Shown here: piece after piece, positions 6,643-21,600 of the stretch
How positions within the stretch are numbered: position 1 is the first letter of the stretch
Layout of the letters: every line of letters begins with the position of its first letter
Origin: Marinilabilia sp.
GTDB lineage: Bacteria; Bacteroidota; Bacteroidia; Bacteroidales; Marinilabiliaceae
Direction: 5' to 3'
Assembly (NCBI RefSeq): GCF_016278715.1
Contig: NZ_JADQBH010000082.1
Location: 1 to 32,557 of the forward strand
DNA: 32,557 nucleotides
The notes under the pieces: model-generated
Databases searched by the model: none
The model's input: only the letters and a program-made list of their open reading frames with translations
Told to the model about the DNA's origin: nothing
Translations under genes and position numbers: made by a program

Positions 6643-9600
6643 ATCTTACCAACAACACACTTCCTGTTTCACGGAATTCCTCGCCGTTTACAAAGGTACC
6701 ACTAACTTTCCAGACATAAACCGCCTGTGGTGCCAGTTGTCCTTTGTATAGTCCGTTCCAGCCCTCATCAATGTCTGTCGATTCATAAATCAATTGTCCC
6801 CAGCGATTGTAAATCTGTATTTCGTAACTATCAACATCTCTGTATACGGGTCGGAAGAGTATATTTGTTTCACTTGCCTGATGAGAGCTTCCACCATCGG
6901 GACGAGGTCTGAATGCATTGGGGAACTTAATGAAACCTTTGGATATAGCAGTCACAGCTCCTTCAATGACAGTGCTGTCCGCACAACCATATTCATTGGT
7001 CACATGAAGCATCACATCATAAAGTCCACTTTCAGTATATTCGTGCACCGGATGAGCTTCCGTTGAATGGTTTCCGTCTCCAAAATCCCATAAATAATCC
7101 ACAGCATCCACCGACAAGTCGAAGAAACGAACCTCATCACCCGGTACATAAACCTCTTCGGGCATAACGCTAAATGCAGCCTCGGGATGATCATGTACCC
7201 TGATGATTTTCTGATAGCGACCTTCGATACCATCGGGACCCGGGACCGTTAATGTAACGGAATAGTTTCCTGCCTCTTCAAAAATGTGCTGAGGGTTCTG
7301 GTCCCCTGAGAAATTACCATCACCAAAATCCCAATGATAATCCCGGTCCTGAACACCGACTGAATAGTTGGTAAACAACACATCCATAGGCCAGCAACCC
7401 TCGTCAATATCAGTTATGAAACCGGCATCTGGTACCGGACGGTATTCAACACTCACATCATCGTAAGAGCTACAACCTTCCACATCAATTACCCAGCGGT
7501 AGGTATTTATTCCTTCGCTTAAACCGGTAACCATGGTATTAAAGAATGCAGGATCTTCAAACTCACCTGTACCCCCTACGATGTTCCAACGTGCGTTCAA
7601 ATCACCCACATTATTGGCATTCAGCATGGCTTCGGGATCGTAAACAACCACATCTTCGCCCGCATAAGCATCCGTTTTATTGCTCTTAATGGTCACTGTG
7701 CTCTCTGTGACACAATCATCGTAAGAAATGGTCCATTTATAGACATTATTACCAAAGCCAATATCCCTTACAATAGAGTTATTAGAGTTGGGCGATTCAA
7801 AGTCTCCAGCTCCGCTAACCACGGTCCATTTTCCAACAGCATCTTCGGGTGGCATGTTGGCATTCAAAGTGGTATAGTTGTCACAGAATTCCTTGTCGTT
7901 TCCGGCATCGCTTTGCGCGGGTACTTTGTTAAAGATCACCACGGTATCACGAGAGAAGCAGCGATTTTCTCCTGTCCCATTCCAGATCTCCCACATCAGG
8001 ATGTTCTCACCAAAACCAAGATCACGGATAACCGTACTTTCATCGGCATTATTATCAAAAGTTCCATTTCCTGAAACGATGTACCACTCACCCACACCCT
8101 GCAAAGGTGGATTGGCATCCAACTGCGACCAGTCCTTACAATCAGCGACATCGGGCCCGGCATTGGCATTGGTTGCCGTATTATTGGTGATAATTATTTC
8201 ATCAGACAAAGTACATTGTCCCTGAGAGACAGTCCACTTCAGTATATTTCGACCCTGTGCCAGATTTCTAATTTTTGCTCTGGGGTCAACAACATCTGAA
8301 ATGTTTCCGCCACCTTCAACAATCGACCAGAAACCTTCACCATATTCGGGCGTTGCAGCCATCAGGTCATGATTGGGTTCACAGACGGTCAAATCACTTC
8401 CGGCAAATGGTGTAGATGGCAAATTATTAACGATTAGCACATCATCCTCACTGCGACAGATGTCATTTTCAACTACCCAACGGAACACATTATCTCCTTT
8501 GGCAATATTGGTAACTGTAGCTTTGGGATTGTTTATGTCGGCACCAGTAATAGTAGCCGATCCTGAAATAATCTCCCAGCGTCCGGTGCCGATTTCGGGT
8601 TGTATGGCATCCAGAACAGTCTCATCAGCACAAGCCCGTTGAGTATTTCCGGCATAAGCAGTACTTGGAGAACCATTGGTAATGCTCACTTCCTTAGATG
8701 TCTGACATCCCTTATAATTAACAGTCCATCTCAGTCGGTTCACCCCTTTTCGCAGGTTACGAACGGTAGTTCCCGGATCACTGACATCATCAAATGTAGC
8801 CTGACTGGTACCTCCGGCAACCGTCCAGGTACCCGTTCCAGGCGCAGCATTGGCTGCCTGCAATACTTCAGTATCGGAACAAACAGTACGATCGTCCCCT
8901 ACCTCGGGCACAATACTGTTAAAATCCACCTGCACATCATCAAATGATGAACAACCCTCATTCACAATGGTCCAGCGGAACGCATTGGCTCCGAAATTCA
9001 ATCCATTCACCCAAGTGTTGGGATTATTGGCATCCACAAAATCGCCACTGCCATTTCGCACCGTCCACGTTCCGTTGCCAATCATCGGGGTATTTGCACT
9101 AAGCGTTACAATATTGTCACAGGAAGCAAAGTTTCCACCAGCATCGGCATCTGTAGGCATATTGTTGACAATGGTTACAGTAGCCACATCCGGACAATCT
9201 CCGTTTTGAACTGTCCAGGTAAGAATATTCTCACCCTGTGCAAGATCCCGAACTGTGGTGTTGGGATTGGATGGATCGTCGAACGAAGCACTTCCGCTGC
9301 CACCAATAACGCCCCATGACCCCACCCCGGGAGCAGGGTTGTTCGCCCTCAAAGCAACAGTATCCACACAAATGGGATCCGGATTCAGATACAAAATCTT
9401 AGCCTCTTTAAAATCGTTGCGAATAATTACATCGTCCCAGTCGGAACACTGCCCGTTGGTAATAGTCCAGCGGAACTTATTTTCTCCTTGTCCCAGATTG
9501 ATAACTTCGGCGTCAGGTTCCGTTGGGTTCTGAATTTCCCCTGATCCGGATATACGGCTCCATTCACCGGTGTGACGCGTAGGCAAACTACCAGACAAGG

Positions 9601-12600
9601 TAACAAAATCATTACAAACCGGTGGTCGCGGGCCACCTGCATAAGCTTCTGACGGTTCGTTATTGGTAATAGTCACTGTATCCTGCTGAGAACAAGACCC
9701 TGTAGAGATCACCCATAAGAAACGGTTTACTCCGCCACTAATTCTTCGGGCCATATTGCCATCAAACTCGGCCCCTCCTTCGAGAATACGCCATTCTCCG
9801 ACTCCATGATTCGGAACATTTGGATCCAGCCTCACACTGTCGGTACACAGTGTCTTATCATCACCTGCATCAGGAGTAGTAGGTGTTCCGTTAATGACGG
9901 TAATGGTATCGGTAGAGAAGCACACTTTTTCAACACCCTTTCGGATGCTGTAAACAAATCGGTTCTCACCCTGTGAAAGATTAGTCACTTCAGTTGTTAC
10001 AGCATTGACATCCGCAATATCGCCACCACCTGAAATAATTGACCACGAAACCGTTCCCATACCGGCATCAGGTTGATTACCTTCCAGAAGGAAAGTCTCA
10101 TCACAGGTAACACCACCATCTTTAGGTCTGGCGTCATCAGGTTTATTATTGGTAACCACAATTCTATCAGTAGTTGTGGTGGTTCCCGGACCATAAGAAA
10201 TTGTCCATACAAACTCATTATCACCAGGCCCAAGATCGCGTACCCATGTTTCGGGATCATCATCATCCTCAATTTCACCTGAGCCAAAACTGCCAAGGGT
10301 CCATTTTCCAATGGCATTACCCGGATCATTAGCTCCCAATTGAACATCTGGATTACATGTAATGAAATCAGGAACAGTCTCTGCCTGAATAACATCGCCG
10401 TTTGTAATAATTACCTCTTCAGATTTGGAACAATCCCCAGAAGTAACCGTCCAGAGGAATACATTGGGCCCCATTTCCAGATCAGTAACCCGGGTAGTTG
10501 GGTCTGTATCATCAACAATATTTCCCCCCCCGGAGACTATCGACCAAACACCAGTGGCACCCGAAGGCAACGTCGCACTAAGATTGGTTTCTCCATTTCC
10601 ACCGTCCAGTTCCTGATCTCCACCTGCAGTAAAGATTCCCACTGCATTTACCTGAACCACCACATCGTCGGAGGAAGTACATCCGGAATTGATGTGTTCC
10701 ACAGTCCAAACCAACCGGTTGGTTCCCAATCCAAGTTTCACACGTGCATTGGGTTGGGTGTTCGGGTCTTCCCAGGTAACGCTTCCTTCGCCCGGAACCA
10801 CACTCCAGTAGCCTGAATAACCTGCAGGAGTAGGGTCCGCTGCAAGATTTATGGTAGTGGCACAGGTAACGGTATCTTTACCGGCAAAGGCCTGGACCTG
10901 ATTATTAATGACTTTCAGATCTGCAGAAGAAGTACAGTTCTGATTTTTGATTGTCCAGCGATAGATATTTTCGCCGTAACCAACTCCGGTAATATCAGTA
11001 TTGTATTGATTTGGATCATCAAAGCGTCCGCTGCCCTGCACAATAGACCACCGCCCGGACTCATAAGATTCGTGTTGATTACCAGTCAACGTAGTGATAG
11101 TACCACAGATGGTCTGTGTTGTTCCCACAGTGGCCTGGGTCGGTGCATGACTTACAATTTCCACTAGATCGCTGCTTTCACAGCCATTTTGGGAGAGTGT
11201 CCATCTGAAAGTATTAGTGCCGTTCACCAGATTATCCACAGTGGTATTCCATGCATTTCCATCTGCAAAAATGGCATTTCCATTGGCTGTTCCTTCAGCA
11301 CTCCATTGGCCGATGGCTCCTGACGGCGGTACTGTTCCATTCAGATGAACGGAGTCGCTACAAGTGGTAAAGCCATCACCGGCGTCTACTTCCAACTGAT
11401 CATTGTAAATAGTCACTTCATCGGAAGTGGTACAGTTGCCGTTTTTGGAAATGGTCCAGCGCAATACGTTTTCACCCATTGCCAGGTTGGTCACCGAAAT
11501 ATCATGATTGTTTACATCACTGATATCAGCACGACCTTTAATGACCGTCCACTCACCGGTCTGACCTGTTCCTAAAGACGGATCATTGGCAATAAGATTG
11601 GTGAAATCCTCACATAAATGTCTCTCTTCATCACCAGAAATTACGGCCTGGTCAGTCTCATCATTCACAACATCTACTTCGCCCCAACTTTCACAACCAT
11701 TCTGAGTGATCGTCCATCGCAGGGTGTTTGTTCCAGGCCCCAGGTCATAGACAGTAGTTCCGGCCTTAGAGGCATCCACAAAGGTTCCACTACCAGTCTC
11801 AACACTCCAGTTGCCTGATGTACCGTTGGGTAAAACCGTACCATACACATCCGTAGAACCATCACAGGAAAGCGATTTCTCCACCTTGGCCTCTGCATAT
11901 AATTTATTGTTACGGATCACCACTGTATCAGCGTTGTAACAAGAGGTTGTATTGTCTGTCACTTTCCACTCCAGAAAATGATTGCCGGGAGCTATATCGG
12001 AAATTGTGGTATTATAGATAGTCGCCCCATTATCAAAAACAATAAAGGAACCATTTATAGAAGTCCATTGTCCGGATTGCCCGGTTGCAGGCTCATTTCC
12101 ATCCAATCTGGGAGCAGGAATTTCAATACCGCAGATCATTTGATCAATGCCTGCATTTGCCGCCGGATTGGGATTTACTGTAACATTATAAGTAGCTACA
12201 TTGGTGGACATTCCACAACTGTTGTACGGTGTAGCAGTTATCTGCCCTGCGGTAGCAGTGGTAGAGTTTTCCACATCTACAATGATGCTGGCACTTCCCT
12301 GTCCCGACACAATCGTCAGACCTTCAGGAACGGTCCATTGGAACCCGGCCACAGCGGCCACCGGAGGCACAGAGTAACGCACTCCTTTGGCTGTCTGACA
12401 AAGTTCGGCTGGGCCATCAATAGCACCAATGGTTGGTGCAGGGCGCACATTAACATACAATCTATTAAGCGGGCCATCAATACAGCTATTGGTTCCCTGA
12501 ACAGTAATGTAACCGGAAACCGAGGTGGCATCAAACTCAACTTCAATCTCTCGTGTGCCTGCGCCACTAATGATAGTCCCTACGGTTGACGGGACTGTCC

Positions 12601-15600
12601 ATGTATAACTATCAGCATCAGTAATTGCTTCAATACTGTATGTAGCGGTATCAATCTGACAAACCTCTGCATCACCGGAAATTGTACCAGCAGCTTCGGG
12701 CACTTTATTGACTGTAATGGTAACCGGAAGACCAGTAACATCAGCAGCACAGCTGTTATTTCCACCATAAGTATCCGTTACTGAAATCAGTGAATATTCG
12801 GTAGTGACCAGTGGTGATACATTCAGGCGATAATAGGAATTTCCAGCAACTGTTGTCAAATCACCGCTTTCAACAGCAATAGTTCGTTGGGTAGAATTCG
12901 TTCCGTCATCTTCCGCATAAGTTACCTGCCAAGGGCCGCTAGTTGCAGGATCGAAATCTATATCCAAGTAGCTATCGCTGCCACGGCAAATCTCAGGGAT
13001 TGCCGGAGCTATTAACTCAACCGTCGTTGTTGGATCTACAGTAATGGTAGCATCACCTGAGAAAGTTCCGGTACAATGGCTGTCAGAAACAGAAACCAGT
13101 TCATAAGTGGTGGTATCAGCAGGAGTTACTTCAAGAACTTTGTTTGAAGAGGTGATTCCTGATTCAATATAGTTATTGGTTCCATCGGTATAAACAATGA
13201 TCCATGGAGCAGCACCGGTAAGGTTGACACCTATATTACGGGATTCTCCCGGACAAGCCCGCCCATCACCATAAATGGTGGCCGTAGGAGTTCCATGAAC
13301 TGTTACGGTAGCAACACCTTCACCTTCCCCTTTACTACAGTTTGTGACAGGTTCCTCCACACTAACCACTTCGTAGGCTACAACACCGGCAGCAGGTACA
13401 TTATCGGGAGTAAACTGGAAAGGAGATTGATCAACAGTAACCTCAGTACCATCGTTCAATGTGATATCCAGATCACCTTGTGTGGTAAAGTCCCAATTGG
13501 AAACAGAAACATTCAATTGAGGAAGCTCTCCCTCACACAACACTTCACTTCCGGGAACAACCGCAAGAGCGACTTTCGCATTTGGTTCAGGGATTGTCAA
13601 TGCCAGAGTCTGGTAGCAATCATCCTCATTGGTTCCATTGGTAAAGGCACCATCACCATTACCATCATCCCATACTCTTAATGTATAGTTACCTGCAACC
13701 AATGAATTGAAGGTATTACTTCCTGTAGTTAATATTTTGCCGGATGTTCCATCAGGCTCTATCAACTCAAGCTGATAATTTCCACCAGCTCCACCCTCCG
13801 GAGTTCCACCTGAGATGGTTACCGTAATAGAACCGTCATTACCGCCGGTACAGGTAACCGCAGTTATATTATTGACAGCAACATTCAACTGCGGAGGTTG
13901 TGAAATGGTAATATCGTCATCGACTGTAACACCATTGAAATCTGTCACCTCGATATGATAATTCCCGGGCACAAGCCCATCAAGGTCTATAAAGTCGTCA
14001 TTATTGTTGTAAATTACATCGGCACCACGGGTTACCACAATATGATAGGTTGCTGAACCGCTGGTCATATCGGGAGTTCCACCGGATACCTGAAAACTTA
14101 TCTCGCCGTTATCCTCACCGTAGCAGGGGCGCACATCTTTATGCTCCATAAAATCTATAGAGAGAGAATCGCCAGGTTCAGTAACCTGAATATCGATAGA
14201 ATCAATACATCCGTTTGGTGCATCTGTAACTGTAATTCTAATGGTATCGGCCGACAGTCCCTCGTGGCGATTGGAGGTGCCAGGCAAGGGAGTTGTGGTT
14301 CCATCTACGGGATTCACAATTTCCCAGACAAAGCTGTAATTTCCGACCCCACCGGTCACATTCACCTGAATGGCTCCGTTGGAACCACCAGGCACAGTTA
14401 CAGGCAACATTTCATCCCGCTCAATATTAAGGGGCTGAGCAGGCTGATTAATGGTGTAAGGCCCAAAATTAGCCCCACAACCGGGAATACCATCGGTCAC
14501 GTTAAGGTAGTAATTACCGGCATCCACATCAATAAGCTGGTTGGTTGTTTGTCCGCTTAAATCACCAGGGCCACTCCATTTATAGTTATAGTTTCCATCT
14601 TGCATTCCGCCTTCCACGGTAACCTCAATGCTTCCGGTATTATTACCGTTACACAAAACATCGGTAATATCCACATTCGTTACCTCTATTGGAGCAGATG
14701 GCTGCGAAACAACAAACGATTCTTCAAACCGGCAGGTGATACCATAATGTTGCAAACTATCGTCAATGACTTCAACATAATAGGTACCGCCAATAAGATT
14801 TGAAATATCTTCCTGATCGGATGAAAAATCTTCCGGACCACGCCAGTCAAAGGAGAAATGTCCTGAACCTCCTGCTGGATTAAGAGAAATGGCTCCGGTA
14901 GAATCGCCGTAACAGATAATCGGTGTAATGGATGGATAAAGTTCTATATCATTGGTGATGAGGACAATTACATCCATTGAATCGATACAACCCCTGTCAT
15001 CTTCATATTCAACGGTATAAGTTCCGCCACTCAGTCCCGACTGGTTTTTATTATTCGGACTAACTGTGGGGTCATCGTTTTCATCCGTCCATGAGAAAGT
15101 AAACGGACTTCTGCCACCTGTAACCTTTAATTCTATGGCTCCGTTGTTGGAATCGGGACATGTTTCGGAAGTTACAACAGGGGTTATACTGATGGGTTTG
15201 GTAAGAATAACGGTTTTACTGAGTGAACAATTAGCCGGTGAGCCAACATCGGTAAGTGTGATGGTATATTCACCTCCCGGAAGATTTTCTGCCGGTGTAG
15301 AACCATCCCATCCGGCAGGTGCACCCGGCCCGGTTAATGTAAATTCATAACTACCTGTACCTCCGTCTACACTTCCAGGAACAATGGCAATTCTGTTATT
15401 CCCGGAACAATCCGTATCGGTTGTATCCAATTCAAAAACAAGAGCATCAGGTTCAATAATTTCTATGGTCTCACTTTGCTGACAGTTTGTTATAGCATCG
15501 GTTACTTCTACTCTGTAAACACCACCGTCGAGACCGACCTGTTTTCTCGATCCGGGAACAATGCCGGGAGCAGAAGCGGGTGTCCACTCATAATCATAAG

Positions 15601-18600
15601 TACCGCTGCCACCTGTTACATCCAGCGTAATCTGTCCGTCGGCATTGCCATTGCAGGAAACATCGGTCTTTTCGTATTCTATATCAATATCTGCCGGTTG
15701 TGTAATGGTAAATTCTTCTGTTACCCAATAAGGATTAGTACCACCTCCACAATCCTGGTCAGCATGATTATCGTAAATAGTTACTGTGTAAGTCCCGGCA
15801 GTAAGTCCGTTCTGATTCTTAACATTTGGATCAGCAGTGGGGTTTCCGGAATCATCTACCCATTCATAGGTATAATCACCACTACCACCTGCTATGGTCA
15901 GCACGATGCTGCCATTATCACCGTTGAAACAGGGTACATGAGTAAGATCTGCATCCACCGAAATATCACCAAAAACAGTGATAGATTCATCCTGACTGCA
16001 ACCAGCCTCGTCAATGACCCGAACTGTGTAGGTTCCGGCTTTTCTTACATTTGAAATGCTTTGTTTATCGGGAGCTTCAGTAAAACTACTACCCAGCGGC
16101 CCGTTCCAATAATAATTGAAGTTGTTGAAATCGCCGGTACCATCGTTATTATCCAGATTATCAATAGAAATAGACCGGTTATATGGACTACAATTATCAA
16201 GCGAAGGGGAGAGATCAAAAATAATAGGATCAGGCTCTGACACAGTAAACACCCTGGTAACATCGCAGCTGTTGCCATCGGTTACGGTTAGTGTATAGAT
16301 ACCAGGCTCCAGATCGTACAAATTGGGATCAAAACCAAACTCATCACTCATCTGAGTAATGGTGCCGATTCCAGGACCTTGCCACTCATATTGCAGCGGC
16401 TGGGAAGGATCGGAAGCACCTGTAACCATAACATTGCGAATGGCCCCATCGTCACCCCCTGCACAGGAGATATCTTTGACGGAAGCGGTGATATTCAGCA
16501 CATTGTCATTTTCGACAATAAAATCTTTACTGATGGTACAACCACCACGATCAGGATCTGTAATAGTCAGGGTATAAGTACCCGGTGCCAGACCAGACTG
16601 ATCAAGTGAACTGTCGTCATTACCAAAACCATCGCTGGTTGTCCAGGCAAAGGTGTAACTACTGCTTGCACCTGTTACCTGCACATTGATAATTTCGCCG
16701 TCCTGAATGCCGGAGCAAGTGGCATTCACTTCGTTTCCGGAAATTTCGATGTGTTCCAGGGTAAATGTTTCAAATATGGGATTGTCACATGCGGTAGAGG
16801 CATCGGCATTATTGTCTCTTACCCGAATTTGATAATCACCGGCAATCAACCCCGTAAAGTTGACTGTAGAAGTACCATCAACAGTTTGTGTCTGAATAAC
16901 GCTGGTATTGGTATTTAACAGACGGACATGGTAAGAGAAGTCGCCTGCTCCATCAGAGACACCACCGGCAATATCAAAACTAACGGTTCCACTGGTTTCA
17001 TTACCTACAACTGAACCATCACAGGCGATATCTGAAGTAATATTATTTACGCTCAGCGGAGCTGCTGGTTCATTAATGGTAGCTGTGACAACAGGTGCCT
17101 CACAATTATGGTCATCATAGACGGTAATCGTATAAGTATTGGCAGACAGGTCATTAATGGTAAAGATGGGGCCACCACCATTGACAGTTCCAACGCCATA
17201 ATCCACGATGTACGGGGGCGTTCCTCCGGTAACGTTTACTTCGATACTTCCGGAGTTATCACCATTACAGGTAGTAATATCTTTTGGTGTGGCAGTAACC
17301 GATAATGGATCCGGCTCTTCAATTACGAAAGTTTCGGAAGTCTGACTACAACCTGTTGTAGCTATTTCTTTAGCAACTACATAATAACTACCGGGTGCAA
17401 GTCCGTCAATGGAAGTTGAGCCATTGCTAATCGTTGCAATGAGAGTCGCCGGTGTACTGGCCTCATACCACTCATAGGTATAGGCAGTATATGGACCATG
17501 CCCTCCGGAGATATTAAAGGAAATCTCCCCATCTGCGGCACCGTTACAGGAAATTTGTGAAACAGTTCCTGCAATCACGATGGGATCGGGTTCGCCGATA
17601 GTAAAGGTTTCAGAAACGTTGCAGAAACCTGTTCCATCGGTAACAATCAACTCATAATCACCGGCTGAAAGATCGTCTTCGTAACCTGGCCCGTTAGTGG
17701 TACCTGATAGGATAGTTCCACTTTCAGGGATAATATTGTAAGCATAAACTCCAGTACTGGTAATATCACCACCTGATACTTCAAAACTAATGGAGGAACC
17801 ATCCGGTAATCCGCTACAATTGGCATCCTGCAGATTAGTTATTGTCAGCACCAGCGGATCAGGCCCTATAAGATCAATACCTGTAATACTCTCCACTACG
17901 CCATTGGCGTCTTCCACCCTGGCGGTATAAACACCAGATACCAGATTTTCATATCGGGCGATGTTGCCTGAAATGGCACCATTGGTTATGGTTGTAGCGG
18001 GCTGTCGAATCAGTGTAAAAGTATAATTGTCACTGTTTCCTCCGGTTGCACGCAATTCAATCACACCATTGCCTGCACCGCTGCATGGGCCCGGAGGAGT
18101 TTGTTCTTCAATCGTCAGATTAAGCGCTGACCCCGGATCAGTTAAAGGAATGGTTTCATCTACCTGACAGTTATTAGCGTCTGTAACGGTGACTGTATAA
18201 CTATCCTGCACAAGGCCAGAGATGGAAGCATCTGTTCCATAACTAACGCCTGCAGCATTTTCCCATGCAATGCTGTATGGAGAGGTGCCCCCTGAAATAC
18301 TGATGGTAATAGTACCATCAGAAGCACCCGGTGCACTTGGATGCACTTCATTTTCAATGGTAATGGCCGGAGCAGTTGCCGGTTCGGAAATAGTATAAAT
18401 ATCCGACCAAAGATCACAAATATTATCATCGAAAACGCGCACACGGTAATCTCCGGCCGGGCGATCAGCCAATGTAGCAGAAATTTCTCCTACCAAAATA
18501 TCATTCACGCCCCCTTCAACACGATACCACTGGTAAGTATATACCGGCGTTCCACTGGTCATATCGGGAGTACCACCATCGACACTCACTTCAATCAAAG

Positions 18601-21600
18601 AACCAGTAGCGGTGGTTGCTCCATGACAATCCACATCTTCCAGATTATCCAGATCAATCACCAACGGATCGGGCTGGGTAATCTCAACATTGTCGATGTC
18701 TATTTTGGTACAGTAAGGGGCAGCTGTATTAAGGTCGCGCATAGAGACGGCATACAAACCTGTTGCAAGATTGTCAAATACCGGGCTTATTTGCCAGGTA
18801 GCACCACCATCAATGCTGTATTCAAAGTTTCCGGCCCGACTGGGCGTTACCTCAAACCTACCATCGTGGCCACCATTGCAGGTGACATTGGTAATATCGA
18901 CAGCAGGATCGGCAATTGAAAAATTAAAATCCTCAGGCTGTCTAACTGTAATTACATCAACACTGGTTGGATCATTTTCGGTAGCTACCTCACATCCATT
19001 GGCATCAACAACGGTGACCATATAGATTCCAAGCCCGGCAGGATCAATGGTTTGGCGATTCGCCAATGTCTCCCATAGTCCTGAAGTTGAATTGTATTTC
19101 TCCCATATATAATCATAAGGACCGACACCACCTGTTGCAGTAGCTGTAACACTGCCATCACCAGCATTGTAGCAACTTGCACCCGTTGCTGAAGCATTGA
19201 CCGATAGCGTGCTTTCATAATTCAAGTCAAACGGTTGCGTAGTAATACTACAAGCATTGGGTTGACCAGTAAAATCTGTCACTACCAAAGTATAAGTTTC
19301 AGGTGCCAGATTGGAAATATCCGGATTAGTGGAACTAAAAGTTCCTGAACCGTCAGACCAATTGTATGTATAACTTCCTGAACCACCGGTGACGGTGATA
19401 TCGATGCTGCCATTGTCTATTCCACTACAAGTAGGTTGTACCACAGTAGCATCAATGGTAATATTTTCAATAGCAAACTCATAAGTAAAGAGACAACCAT
19501 CAGAGGCTGTGGAGTTGGCATCGAAAACCTCCAGTGTGTAAGTTCCTTCGATCAGGCTGGAAATATTTACCGGAGAAGCTGTTTCAATATTATTGTAATA
19601 TTCCTGATTATTTTCCTGACGCACAAGGCTTACATCATATCTGAATCCTGCATCATCCACACCACCGGCAACATCAAAATTGAGCCACCCACTGGTCAGA
19701 TTCTGACATAAAATTCCATAATCCAGATTGCTAACCTCCAATGGGGCAGGCTCCGCAATTTCAACATCCTGAATCTCATCACTACATCCATTGACATCAA
19801 AGACTTCAAAATCATAGAAACCAGCAGTGAGTCCTGTGGCAGTGAAATCACCGGTACCATCCCATGAAGTTTCAACTGTACCGTACTTAATGGTGTAAGG
19901 CGCAGTACCTCCGGTAACAGAAAAGCGTACGCTTCCTGTGTTGTCGCCATTGCAGGTGGTCACATTATTTTTAACCACCTGAGTCAACACTACTTCAGCG
20001 GGCTCATCAATTTCTATTGTTAATGGAGGAACCGGACAAGTGGTTAATGTCTCTTCAGCAGTAACTCTGTAATACCCCGCTTCAAGATTGGTTAAGGTAC
20101 CGGTAGTTGCAGGGTAAGCAGCCCAGGTACCATTTTTGTCTGCGTCAACTTCCCAAAAATAAGTGAATGAGGTACCTGCAGGACGTCCGTTAATTTTTAC
20201 CGAAAGCGACCCATTATTGCCATCAAAACAGGTAACATCCTGTTTACCGGTCAAATCAATAGTTAACTCGTTCGGCTGAATGACCGTAAACGCATCTAAA
20301 TCACTACAGTAGTTTGCATCAGCGACAACGATTTCATAATCATCAGCCGGCAAAGTATTATTTACCAACACAAAATTGCCGGTACCATCGTCAACAACAA
20401 ATCCACTTATGGCAGGTCCGCTCTGTGGACTGATGGTATAGGAGTAGTAATCATTATCTGGGACAGAAGTATCTGCCGGATTAGAATCTCCCGGTAAAGG
20501 AGTTCCCCCCGTAACCTGAATGGTAACCTGACCATTACTGTTTCCATAACAAGTGGCATCATTGTCCTTGGTCACTGTCAGTGCCACAGGATCCGGAACT
20601 GTCAGATGAATATTGGTAATTGTTTCCACCACTCCATTATCATCCTCTACCTGAGCATTGTAATAACCAGGTACGAGATTATCGTAATAGGCGAAACCTC
20701 CTGAAATGCTGGACGCAGCAATCGTTGTTCCAGGTTGACGAGTTAGTGTGAAGGTATAAGGAGCCTGACCACCAGAGGCGATCAACCTAATTTCTCCATT
20801 AACCGCATCATTGCAAGGATGGGGAGAAACAGTTGCCGTATCAAGAGCTAAAGGAGTATTAGGATCTGTAATTGGAATCGTTTGATTTACAGGACAACTA
20901 TTGCCATCCAATATATTCACCCTATAATTTCCGGCTGGTAAGCCATCAATAACATTAGAATTGTCATCAGGGTGTGTACTGAGATCATCAACCAGAGTAC
21001 CAGCTCCATCCACTTCTTCCCAATCGAAGGAATAAACACCGGTTCCGCCGGTTACACTAATCTCAATGCTTCCATCATTTCCGCCGGCAGTAGTGACATT
21101 AGTTCTATTCTCAACAGTAATAGTTGGAGAGGTTGCCGGTTCGGTAACCTCATAAATATCAGACCATACCTGACAAGAAGTTGCGCTACCATCAGCAACC
21201 CTTACGCGGTAGTCGCCCGCTTCTAAATTAATGGCGTTATCAGTTAAGGCTCCGTGATTGACAGGTGCATCTGTCAAAGTAATATTTCCGCTGCCTGTAA
21301 CACGGTACCACTGATATGTATAAGGTGCTGTTCCACTTCCGGAAGGAACTTCCACTTCAATAGAACCGGTACTATTTCCTTTACAATCTACAGGAACAAT
21401 ATTTACCAGGTCAACAACCAACGGCGAAGGCTCTGTAATTACAACACTTTCAATATCATACTTGGTACAATAAGGTTGAGCAGAATCCCGATCGCGCATG
21501 GAAACCTGGTAACCGCCGGCAGCTAAACCGGAGAAAGTTTCATTGAGCTGCCAGGTCGCACCACCATCAATACTATATTCATAATTACCAGAGGGATCAG

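Noticed and set aside
11978-12589. 203-codon plus-strand open frame opposite the adhesin (others at 15476-16054 and 18341-18919)
   Set aside because: They are reverse-strand shadows of the repetitive adhesin. Similar Ser/Asn/Ile-rich products recur opposite successive repeat units.
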